A stretch of DNA of 64,000 nt from Xestospongia bergquistia (lineage: Eukaryota > Porifera > Demospongiae > Haplosclerida > Petrosiidae). This document shows positions 37,129 through 47,205 of the stretch, piece by piece (position 1 is the stretch's first letter; the number at the start of each line of letters is the position of its first letter). The stretch spans positions 2,393,501 to 2,457,500 of the forward strand of contig OZ014414.1 of assembly GCA_963965975.1 (NCBI GenBank). The letters are read 5' to 3'. The notes beneath the pieces are model-generated. The model saw only the letters and a program-made list of their open reading frames with translations, had not been told where the DNA came from and did not search any database. The translations under genes and the position numbers were made by a program.

Positions 37129-40100
37129 CAGTGGAGTTAATTATAGTGAATTGATATGTAAAAACTTAGTATTGGCAAATACAGTACAATAGAATCATTC
37201 CTATCGTATTATGTACCTGATAATTTCAATCCTCTTTCTCCAACTTGGGTTTCATATTGATCAGGCATATCCTCAATAGCTTGTTCTAAACCAGCTGTCC
37301 TAATGGCAGCCATGACTTCTTCATTTGATGCTTCAAGTCTTCCGTAACTGATGTTATGATAGATCGTATTATGAAAAAGAACACAGTCTTGAGGTACAAT
37401 ACCAATATTACGACGTAAACTATCAATAGTTACATCTCGTATATCATGATCTCCTATAGTAATACGACCATCTTCAGGATCATAGAAACGATATAGTAAT
37501 CTGACTACAGTGGATTTCCTATAGAAATAGATATATAATAGATAAGATACTTAGTGGTATACATGATACTACAAACAAATACATAAAATAGTCACTTCAT
37601 GTATCATCCTATAATATTTGGGTTATAAATACTTATGTCAATACAATAGGCTAAGTATTAATGTCACACTTTAACTCATGAATGTCACTCAAATAACTTT
37701 TAAAACACTACATTCAATTGAGCTTTGAATGACTACAGTTCAGCAACATATAGCAGACAAATGAAATCTAGAAGTGATATAATGTTGCTAAATTATTTTT
37801 TGTGGTATATCAATCATTAAAGTTGAGAAATTAAGTTACATTATTAAAGCTTATAAACAAAATTACTTTACCTTTATCAAGAACACAACGATGACAATAG
37901 TGCTTGATCTTATAATACTTTATAATATACTAAAACTTTCCAATCATTTACTAAATGCCTCAACTAGAAGTATATATAATATACCCACAAAATTAAAAGC
38001 CAGCATTAATTATATTCATAGTTCATATAATTAAAAATCATAACATTACAACTTTAAAAGCTGCAGAGTTTCTATAGACAAAGAACAGACAATACACTAA
38101 ATTTTTATAAAACATAAAAATAAGCAGTAATTAATATACTAATCACTATATATATATATATATATATATGACTAACCCTGATCCACTGCCTCCTACAATG
38201 GCAATCTTTTTTCCAGCAGGTGCTCTAAATGATAAACCATTTAATATAGGTCGTTCAGGAACATAACCAAATTTGATGTCTTCAAAAGTAACTGTAGTTT
38301 GTTCAGGAGATAAAATCAAATTAGGAGCATTAGGTTTTTCCTATTAAGTAAAGGGATGTCATAAACAAAGGAGAATCACTTGATCAGATACCTATTATCT
38401 TTAAAACAAAAATTATATCTTGATGATACATACATTAAGCATTTGAACTATATGTATCTACTGTCATGCCATATACATGTGACTAAATTACTATATGCAA
38501 TCCTATAATAATACCTGAATATTAGCTTTTAGGCTAAGTAAGTTGAACATCGTCTGCATATCTATGAGAGCTTGCCTAACATCTCTATATACTGACCCCA
38601 AAAAGTTAAGTGGCAGTGACAGCTGGAACAGTAGGCCATTTACCATAACAAGATCTCCCACTGTCATAGTACCTAAGAAAACAAATTGTAAGCCAAAAAG
38701 AAAACGTTGAGTGGGAGAAAAAAAGGAGAAAAAAAACAACACCCCTGGTGGGACTCGAACCCACAACCTTTGAATTAGAAGTCCAATGCGCTAATCCATT
38801 GCGCCACAGGGGTTCACACGATAAGCAAAGATGCATAGATAATATAACACTTAACGCTCTGACTAACCTGCAGTTATTCCCTGACTAGCCATGACCATTA
38901 TTGCTGTTAAAGCTACACCAAAAATAGCATTTTGTCCAAAGTTGAGCACAGATAGACTAGTAACTGTCTTTAAAGAGGCATCTTCATATTGTGCAAGAAC
39001 TTTGTCATATTCATCTGCTTCATAAGCTTCATTGTTGAAGAGCTGCAAGTACAAATGATATAAGTACTTATATTATATAAATTGAATGTAATACCTTTAC
39101 AGTTTCAAAGTTGATAAGAGAATCGATGGCTTTAGAACCAGATATATTATCAGCTTTGTTCATTTCAACACGAAATTTCGTCCTAGAATAATAAAATACA
39201 AACATAGTTAATATTAATTATTTTATTATTAATTTTTATATAACCTCCATTGTGTGACTGTGAAAGTATATGTTGCATAGACTCCTATAGTACCTAATGT
39301 TAAAAGACCAAATGATGGCCCACATCTATATGCCTGAAAGAAAGAGAGAGAGAGAGATGAAAGTATAGATACTACAAAAACTAAAGTTATACTTTATATT
39401 TACAACAATTGGCAGGTTGCCTACTATCTAATATTTACATTACATTGCACACATATCAAATGCTCACCAATATCCCAGACACCAATCCAACTTCAAAGAA
39501 AGTAGGAAACACATTAAACACTAAAGCACTGAGGATAAAGTTGATACCCCTATAATAGAAACATAATTAGTATACACTAAAATAGCCAAGCAGTCCTACC
39601 TAGTACCTCTATCAACAGCTCTAGACATAGCTCCTGTTTGACGTGATAAATGATAACTAAGATCAAGAGAATGTAAATGAAGAAATGTTCTACGAGCTAC
39701 TAAACGTATTGAAGATTGGGACACTTTAGCAAAGACAGCATTACGTAGTTCATTAAACAGGGATGCACTGATCCTGGCTACACCATCTGGAAAGAAAAAT
39801 GCGTAAAAATGTACTTACACTAAAACTAAATACGATCTAATTTAAGATTCCACATCAAAATTAAGTATGGCTTGTAAATTAAATAGGAGGATATGATATG
39901 TGACATTTTTTGTCATAATAATATTACTTAAGCTTTAAAATAAAAACCATAGAAAAAAATCATACTATAATATACGGAATAAGTTTTATATAAAAGGGAT
40001 TGTGGCTGTATTAACAGTCTTGTGACAAAATTACTCAACTTACATCCAAGCAGTAATGCAGTACCTACAGTGATTATAGTTCCCTCTGGAGTACTGAGAT

Positions 40101-41825
40101 CAGGTAGACTGTTAAAATAATCCACAGCATATTTAAAGAAAAATGGCACCTGAACATTGATGATCTAGAAATAAAAAAACTCATATGTAAATGTACATAG
40201 CCCTTTCTCATGTCCTCTCTGCTTCAAACCTTTGCTCCAATGAGTAGTCCCAATGCTGCAACAACACGTGCTTTAAGAGATGGTTTATCTCGAGGCCATA
40301 TATGTCCCCACATTGATTTAAGTATTTTCCATCCTGATAACTCAACTTGTCCTTCAGTGACATAACTACCTGGAAATTGCTCTCTAATAGTTATCTGAGA
40401 TCCTAATAATACCTGAAGACAAATGATATATAATGTTAACTAAAAATATAAAAATGAAGTGCATTAATTATTTTAGAATTAAAGGAATTGTATTGGGAGA
40501 TAAAGGATGAAATAATAATAGCAGATAACTGTTGGTATAGTCCATTTACTTAGTACAGATACTATTAGAATGTGATAGTCTATGTCATACAATTCTAGTA
40601 CACTGTACAATTCCTTTAAATACATGTACTTTTTTATGTATACAACATTATGATTTATGAATTAAATGTATGTCATTTGAGATGATAATTTATAATCAAT
40701 TCTTCCATAGTATTACTAGTTAGGGTATATTCAAATTACCAAGTATTAGTCAATAAATCTAGACAACTTGTATGGTTTGCTTTAAGTTAATTTAGACAGC
40801 TTTTATCTATGTGGTTGCATCTATTAAGTTTAGTAAATATTTCTCTTCACAACAGCCATATAAATTCACAATTTATATTTGTTGTGTACTGACTACTAAG
40901 ATCATTTTATAGTTAAATAAACTAAAATCTAGTGTTGAGTGGAGAATATTTACCAAGCCCAGAGGTGAGAAACCAATAATGAGTTACAATCATTATCACA
41001 TGGGCATCTATCAATCTCACACTTAGGAATACTTCTCAGAACCTGTAACCACAAAAAATGTATTATGCCTTAAGCTATGATGTCTTATCAGTTGATTGGC
41101 CATTGATCAAGGACACAACAATCAAGAAGAGATACTGAAAAAGATGCGTATTTTACTAGCTAAGAAACACACACTCTCTAGCAAGAGAACTTACTGATTT
41201 ATTATTTAATAGCTAGAGTGAACTTGGTTTATTATTAAGTATAGGCTATATAGTTTTGTACTGCTTTGTATCAAAGTTAGTCAGACAATGCTATTGCAAT
41301 GGAAATTAATCATCAGCAATAATGTATCTCCCTAGTTTTGATTAAGTAATGACAATTAATGTATGTGTGTATGTATATATTTTAATATATAACTAATAAT
41401 AATAGTAAAAGTGGTAAGTTGGGAAAAACAAAATAATAATGAAAGATTTACAAAATAGATGTCTCACTTGTTTCTTGTATTGTCTTTGTTTAAAGAGATG
41501 AGGCTTAGTAAAATATGTGCGACATAGAATCTGAAACAAGATTGTATTGTCAAGATATAGCACTCACAAGCTAAAATTAAATTGTCATGCTTCACAATAG
41601 GAAATTAGTACGCTGAACCCTACACTTCAACCCTCAAACGATAGTATATAACTAATGCTTAATATTGCATTGGCTCACTACTCCACTGCTACATACTTGG
41701 AGTCCATATCTTGAAGACCATTTTGCACATAAAGTCACACCAATACGTGTATTAAATCCATTGGACGGTACTGTAATCCTTGGAGAAGGAATACGAGAGA
41801 AAGTAGTACGAACAATAAGTGCCAT
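35899..41825 (-). CDS. ABCB7: Mitochondrial ABC transporter, ABCB7/ATM1 type
   Basis: Exons (all in phase, 686 residues): 41697-41825, 41468-41530, 40230-40412, 40044-40164, 39600-39786, 39468-39549, 39245-39333, 39095-39182, 38868-39042, 38515-38672, 38177-38340, 37217-37518, 36485-36588, 35899-36114. A possible extra exon at 40954-41042 does not keep phase and is left out. The N-terminus is Arg/Ser-rich without acidic residues, a mitochondrial presequence. Diagnostic ABCB7 strings: [77 protein letters not shown]. The NBD has Walker A GGSGSGKST (split by an intron), Q-loop VPQD, signature LSGGEKQR, Walker B LLIYDEA and H-loop AHRLST. The family exports a glutathione/sulfur compound from the matrix for cytosolic Fe-S assembly. 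The C-terminus is short and lacks the Cys-rich tail of vertebrate ABCB7. Confidence 0.93.
37067..37124. repeat. (TA)n microsatellite in an ABCB7 intron
   Basis: A pure TA run in the intron between the Walker A and Walker B exons. The homologous relic intron near 20520 has only a short TATATACATATA remnant. Confidence 0.9.
38729..38736 (-). terminator. RNA polymerase III terminator of the tRNA
   Basis: A run of eight T on the antisense strand four bases past the tRNA discriminator base, the usual Pol III stop signal. In the ABCB7 transcript it would lie inside an intron. Confidence 0.8.
38740..38813 (-). tRNA. tRNA-Arg (anticodon UCU)
   Basis: Antisense reads ACCCCTG as 5' acceptor strand pairing with CAGGGGT, followed by discriminator G. 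A-box-like TGGCGCAATGGATTAGCGC, anticodon loop CTTCTAA (UCU), T arm with GGTTCGAGTCC. The body (GCATTGGACTTCTAATTC and GGTTGTGGGTTCGAG) is essentially that of animal tRNA-Arg-UCU. No intron and no encoded CCA. It lies inside the ABCB7 intron 38673-38867, on the same strand as that gene. Confidence 0.95.
40413..41467. other. Long second intron of ABCB7
   Basis: Contains a candidate exon at 40954-41042 with acceptor and donor (encoding [16 protein letters not shown]), which would break phase with the next exon unless a weak GTTTCT donor is used. It may be an alternative exon or chance. Otherwise no feature. Confidence 0.4.
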
Positions 41826-41905
41826 AGGCTAAGCAAATTTTAACCCCTTCTCTGTAATACTTTATCACGTGTTCTTAAGCTGGGATGTGAAGTGGGCAGA
41901 AGACT
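41826..41905. promoter_or_regulatory. 80-bp divergent (bidirectional) promoter between ABCB7 and NUS1
   Basis: The two start codons face away from each other with only 80 bases between them, so both 5' UTRs and core promoters must overlap here or extend into the genes. A palindromic E-box CACGTG lies at 41866-41871, almost at the midpoint. No TATA box is seen. Confidence 0.6.
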
Positions 41906-44900
41906 ATGACAGTATCAAAGACGTTAGCAACTCTAACACTTCATGCTATCCACTTTTGTATTTGGTTGAAGACTCTAGTATCAGTATTTTCAAAATGGAT
42001 TACTACTAAAGTGACTGAGGTATTAAAACACAAAGGAGTTAAAGTTGACCTAATTCGAAAAGATGCTAAGCAGTTGAAAAAAATTCCTTTTCATTTGGCA
42101 CTGATAATAGCTGAAGATCAACTCCATTACACTGACTTAGCTAGAATTGTATGCTGGGCCTTTCTAGCTGGGATACAGTATATCTCAATATTTGATCAAA
42201 AAGGTCAGTATGAGACTATGAGTGGATAAGTTATAAAATGTATCTCCCTTTGGTATACTCTATTTTGTCATCTGAATTCTAAAACTTGTCCCAAACAATT
42301 GTTCTATAACTTTAAGTCCTAAGGTCTATACTAAGAACTTCTCTGTTAACATATACAGAAGTTCAGTAGGTGAAGTTGGAACAGATCGAGTATCACTAAA
42401 TGGGTGTATACGAAATGAGAGTAGACCATAATATAAAAGTATTATTGAATAGAGTGACTATACTATACAATGAGTTAGAGGAAAACACTTGAGATCGTAA
42501 GGAAATATTTGTCATTACCTGGATACATAATACATGTAATGTATAACAATGTATAACATTTGTAGGGAAGTGATTTAACAAATGATAATATTAGTTCACT
42601 CTTTTAAATCCTTCTATTCATCTACTGGCTCCCAGAAACCTCTGGCACAATCAAACATTACTTCTACATTCAGTTAAACTATAATGCTTAACATTATTTT
42701 CTTAAAGGAAATGAGATCATGTTACTGATACCTTAGATTCTGTTTATAGAGTATCCACTCTTACTTCAATAGGTCTAATCATGTTACATTTAATTTAACT
42801 CCTAGTCTTATATATATACACCTGGATTTATTTTAAATTTATCAGTCTAGAATTTGCTTAGTTGATAAACTAAACAGAGTTGAATTTAGTGATTACAAAT
42901 GTCAACTATATTTTATGAGCAATATGATTGTGACAACCAATTATGAATAGTTTACTTAAGGTCACTGCTTATTATAACAAGTACAATGTATGTATATTAT
43001 TCTCTTTATTAAATATAATTATCTTCATATTTTAGGTGAAATAAAGAGACAAATTGAACATTTAAAACAATCAGTACATGATCAATATCAGTTACTAACA
43101 GATCCAACAATACCATCAATTCACATTGCATGTCTTGAAGAGATTAATGAGGCCACTCCCACTCTATCAACAGGTCTGTCACCATACATTAACACTGCTA
43201 TATCATTTATGTCTCTATATTGTCTGTAGATTTTTGGTTATTAGTCTTATCAGGAGAAGATGGTCGTTCAGCATTAGTACAAACTGCTCAAACACTCTGT
43301 CTAGAAACATCTATTACATTAGAAGATATTGATCCTTCATTTATTGAAAAGAGATTACCTTGTAAGTACTATATCTAAATGTATATCTACTTAATTTTAA
43401 GTGTCTTTCTTGAAATGTACATATACATGTCTACTAAATGACACATTAAAGGAACTATACTATGATATAAAGGGTAAAAGTAGTATCATTGAATAATACT
43501 GCCACAATCTTATTTTTCACGTGGTTTAATGTGTATTGGAATATTTATCATTATATTCCATTGTTGTTATTTTATTCTTTATATCATGTTATATTCCATT
43601 AAGTTAATAGTGAAATTGAAATACTTAGGCCATTCAGATGTTTAGCTACTTATAAATTCTTGTACTACATTTACAGGTTTTAGCTTCTACAATGATAAAA
43701 TTAATGTTTCAATGTGTTAAATTATGAATAATGAATTTCATGTGGGTGTGGCTCAGACATTGGTGCTCGCTAGTTTAAATTTTAGTACATTTGAAATATT
43801 AAGATAACAACAATGGATGTTCATCAGATGTATGAGTTTTTTTTTTAAATTTACCTTCATAGAAGGTATTGAAGCAGATATTTCATAGACTATTAATAAC
43901 ATACCTTATGAATTCCTAAAATATCACACCTTATAGCTAGCTATTATCACAATGAAGAAGCATAGTTTATGTCACTTTTAAACCTTTTAATTTCTTGAAC
44001 TAATTTACAAGTGGTTATACAGTATAGTATGCATTAGTATTAAATCTCTAGATTATATGATAAATACCTCACTTCACATTACTCATATTACTGGTTTTAT
44101 AATAAGATTCTAAGTCAGTCCAATCATACTAATTGTCATTGTTGTTTGTGGTTTCTTTATAACCTCAAAAATTTAACATCATGAACCACAAATTGTTCAT
44201 ATTTACTTATACTTGGAATCCTCAAAAACACAAAAATTGTATTAAAATTAATATTAAAGGCATTAAAATCAATACACACAAATTTCTAGATTTACAGTAT
44301 AAAATTCAATGGTATAAACTCAATAAATGTGGAATACCTGTTATTACTTATGACTTAAATAACTAATTTTATAATATTTACATTAAATTGATGTAATTAC
44401 ATTCTTTTATTTTTATTTTAGTATTTAAACTTATTCCTGAGCCCCAATTGGCTGTAGTTTGTGGTCCAGTTAAAAGTATATTAGGATATCCTCCGTGGTC
44501 ATCAAGATTAACAGAAATTATGTAAGTATGTTTATATACAATAGTAACACTGGATGTTAAGTCATGTGATAACATATCAAGTCATGTATCATAATGTGAT
44601 TGTCATGTGACTTGTAGGATATGGGTCTGTCATTGATTTGAATGGTAGCTTGATCTCCTTCTAATTTGATAATCTCTCCTACCAGTTCATTATGACCTAC
44701 ATGTACTAAGTTGTTTGCTGTGTTTACCAATATGACTTGTAGCTTATATTGGTTGTATAATGACCTACTTCTTCTTTTGCTAATGTTCTAGAATGTTCTG
44801 TGCTTACACACATACACATGTAAGGTTCTATCATATAGTAATATAACTTGGTACATGTTACATGTTTAACAACACTGAACTGCCAACTTTAACTTTATCT

Positions 44901-45389
44901 ATTACAAATATATGGGGGTGTGGTCTTAAATCAATGTAGCGGTTCGATATTTTTACTAGTTCATTAAACATAGCATCAATTAATTCTAACAAATACTGGA
45001 CAGTAAATTGTGTGCAAAATTAAATAATAAACTACAACAATCAACTTTAAGTAATGAAGTATTCAACAATGCTTCATTATCTAGTATCTATGTATCTTGT
45101 GTCTTTATCATTGCTAAAATACTTCATCTATTACTTAGATTACAGTAGATACACCTTTTAAACACAACTTTAAAAATTTTTGAGATAACATATCCTTTAG
45201 TTACATAGTAAAGTACTATATTGATTCTATTATCTTAATGTTGTTGTTTACATGTTGTCCTTAAGAGTTAATAGTTATTTAACTTCTATGCTGTTTAGGT
45301 GGTTGTCTAGTCATCACAAAGTCTACTACTCAGAGTTCTATTCTCTACTTCAAAGATATGCTCAGAGTCAACAAAGATTTGGACGATAA
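41906..45389 (+). CDS. NUS1: NUS1/NgBR, cis-prenyltransferase subunit (dehydrodolichyl diphosphate synthase complex)
   Basis: Five exons: 41906-42203, 43036-43173, 43230-43361, 44422-44521, 45299-45389; phases agree and give 252 residues. One N-terminal hydrophobic segment (LHAIHFCIWLKTLVSVF) for ER anchoring, then a degenerate cis-prenyltransferase fold: IPFHLALIIAED, LARIVCWAFLAGIQYISIFDQKG, SGEDGRSALVQTAQ, PEPQLAVVCGPV, and ILGYPPW..LTEI. It ends in RFGR; the family's conserved C-terminal RxG motif, which completes the partner's active site, is present. With DHDDS it would make dehydrodolichyl diphosphate for N-glycosylation. As in other NUS1 proteins, the catalytic Asp is not seen. Divergent from ABCB7. 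Confidence 0.92.
42204..43035. other. First intron of NUS1
   Basis: AT-rich. No embedded gene or repeat recognised. The other long NUS1 introns (43362-44421, 44522-45298) likewise show nothing recognisable. Confidence 0.5.
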
Positions 45390-45688
45390 TAAAACTTTCT
45401 TTTAGCCGCTAATAATAAAAAATATTATTATTAATTATTAGTATTTTTCATTCAATTAATGTATGGCTATTGTGTAGTTTTTTTTTCACATATACTACAC
45501 TGGTCTAGAGAGAAAGTCTAATCAACTATTAGTTGGAGTAAGAGGTCCATATTCCTCCCTCCTTAGTGTTGGTAACCGCTTAATTGCCTAATATTAATAT
45601 TCATATCGAGTTCTGTGGTAACTCCTACTTGTAGTAAGCATCCCTCCTCCTAAATTCTGTGGTTGTCTTCTATTTTCAGTAGAGGATA

Positions 45689-45910
45689 ATGTTGGATAGT
45701 CCTTGGGAAGAGTTGTTACATTATGGTTTACTGGTAGGGGCTGTTATACAGTTAGTGGCTCTAGCGTCTATTATCATATTGCCGTCAAGACCTGATGAAG
45801 ATGATAGCGTTGATGTTCAAGATAGCAGCGAGGAAAAAGTACCAGAACAGAAGCCTCCATCAGTGACAAAGAAAAACAAAGAGAAAGGAGTTAGAAAGAG
45901 AAAGAAATGA
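45689..45910 (+). CDS. MANBAL: MANBAL-like small membrane protein (UPF0239)
   Basis: 73 residues in one exon. Layout matches the MANBAL/UPF0239 family: a short N-terminus (WEELLHYGL), one transmembrane helix (LVGAVIQLVALASIIILP, about residues 15-33), an acidic stretch (DEDDSVD) and a strongly basic Lys/Arg tail ending RKRKK. Family function is unknown; probably an ER or other endomembrane single-pass protein. An acceptor-like TTTTCAG at 45674-45680 suggests a non-coding first exon upstream. Lies 300 bases after NUS1 on the same strand. Confidence 0.75.
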   Translation: MLDSPWEELLHYGLLVGAVIQLVALASIIILPSRPDEDDSVDVQDSSEEKVPEQKPPSVTKKNKEKGVRKRKK

Positions 45911-47205
45911 GGTAAGAAATGATGGCTAGAATCATTTACAGAATCATACATGACACACCCCTTTCTTATGTTTGTAGCCACACATGACACACCCCTTTCT
46001 TAATTTGGGCTTGCTTGGTATTTTTCATGGTTTGTGCCCAAATTAATACTGCAATAATGGGAGTGGCTTTCACATATTATTTATTATATGCTTCTATACT
46101 GTAACTAGACCCCATCCCAAAATCTTAACCCTAAACACTTGAGTGTATGATGCACAGCCAGCAATGAGCCACTCCCATTGTTAGAATATTTAATTTGGGC
46201 ACAAACGACATGCCATAGTTTCTAGCCACTAACAATATAAAATAGGTGTGGTTTACACATCTAATTTACCTGGTTCCAATATGCATAAATAGTTCACATT
46301 TTAGGCAATAAAGGACAGAGGGACAAGTGAAGCCCCTAACAATTTTGAACTAATTGTTACCTTGCCCCTCCTCCTAATTATGTTAGACTATGACAATTAT
46401 TAGAACTAACACAAATACCTTTTTTATGAATATAATTAGTAAACTCACTTTATACACATAACTCTTGCTGTTACAAATTTTTTTTCCTATTCCACAGACT
46501 AGGTGGGAGTTTGTTATATAATACGTTTTACAATACTTGTAATGTAGTTTCTTAATGTAGATCTACTTTGTTTTTAACTGGATATTTAATTAGTTAATAT
46601 GACATAATGATTATACAATATTTTCTTACATCTTATAGATTGCTATAAAGCCAATGGATTTTACTTCTTCTATATTGAACATTATACAACCATCAATGAA
46701 ATACATTAAGACCATTAAAATCTCTTATGAATTCATACAAATTAAAGACACAATGTATACAATTATTATATGCAACTTTATGTAATTTTACACTTGAATA
46801 TTTGACGTTTCATTTCACTAAATAATCTATCATTTGTTTGTGTACCTAATATATGTCATTATGTGACTAGCTAAGAATACTATAAGATTAACAATCATTG
46901 CCATACTTTATATGGTACAGTGCTACACACTTCAAGTATATACTGAACACACATGAAAAGATATGAACACCTTTTGTTTATCAATTCTTCCAATTGGTAT
47001 ATATATTGGTTAATATTGAATTAATATCATTAAAAATATACTAAGAAGAAAATATTACAGAATTCTTTGTCTTTAGCAAGAGCTTGTTCATTCTCATTTT
47101 AAATAGTTTTCATTTAAAATTGCAAGCACAATCAAAAAGTATATTTTATAAAAATCAATTTTAATAAAAAAGAATTAATTATAACATTAATATTATGTTT
47201 ACAAT
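45911..47205. other. Intergenic between MANBAL-like and FEM1-like genes
   Basis: The two genes converge here, so it carries both 3' ends. ACATGACACACCCCTTTCTTA occurs twice 34 bases apart (about 45949 and 45983). An inverted pair of AATTTGGGC segments lies near 46004, 46031 and 46190, suggesting an old repeat. No gene seen. Confidence 0.45.

Noticed and set aside
40954-41042. Candidate ABCB7 exon with a Cys-rich peptide
   Set aside because: Its length (89 nt) breaks phase with the following well-supported exon, and the model is complete without it.
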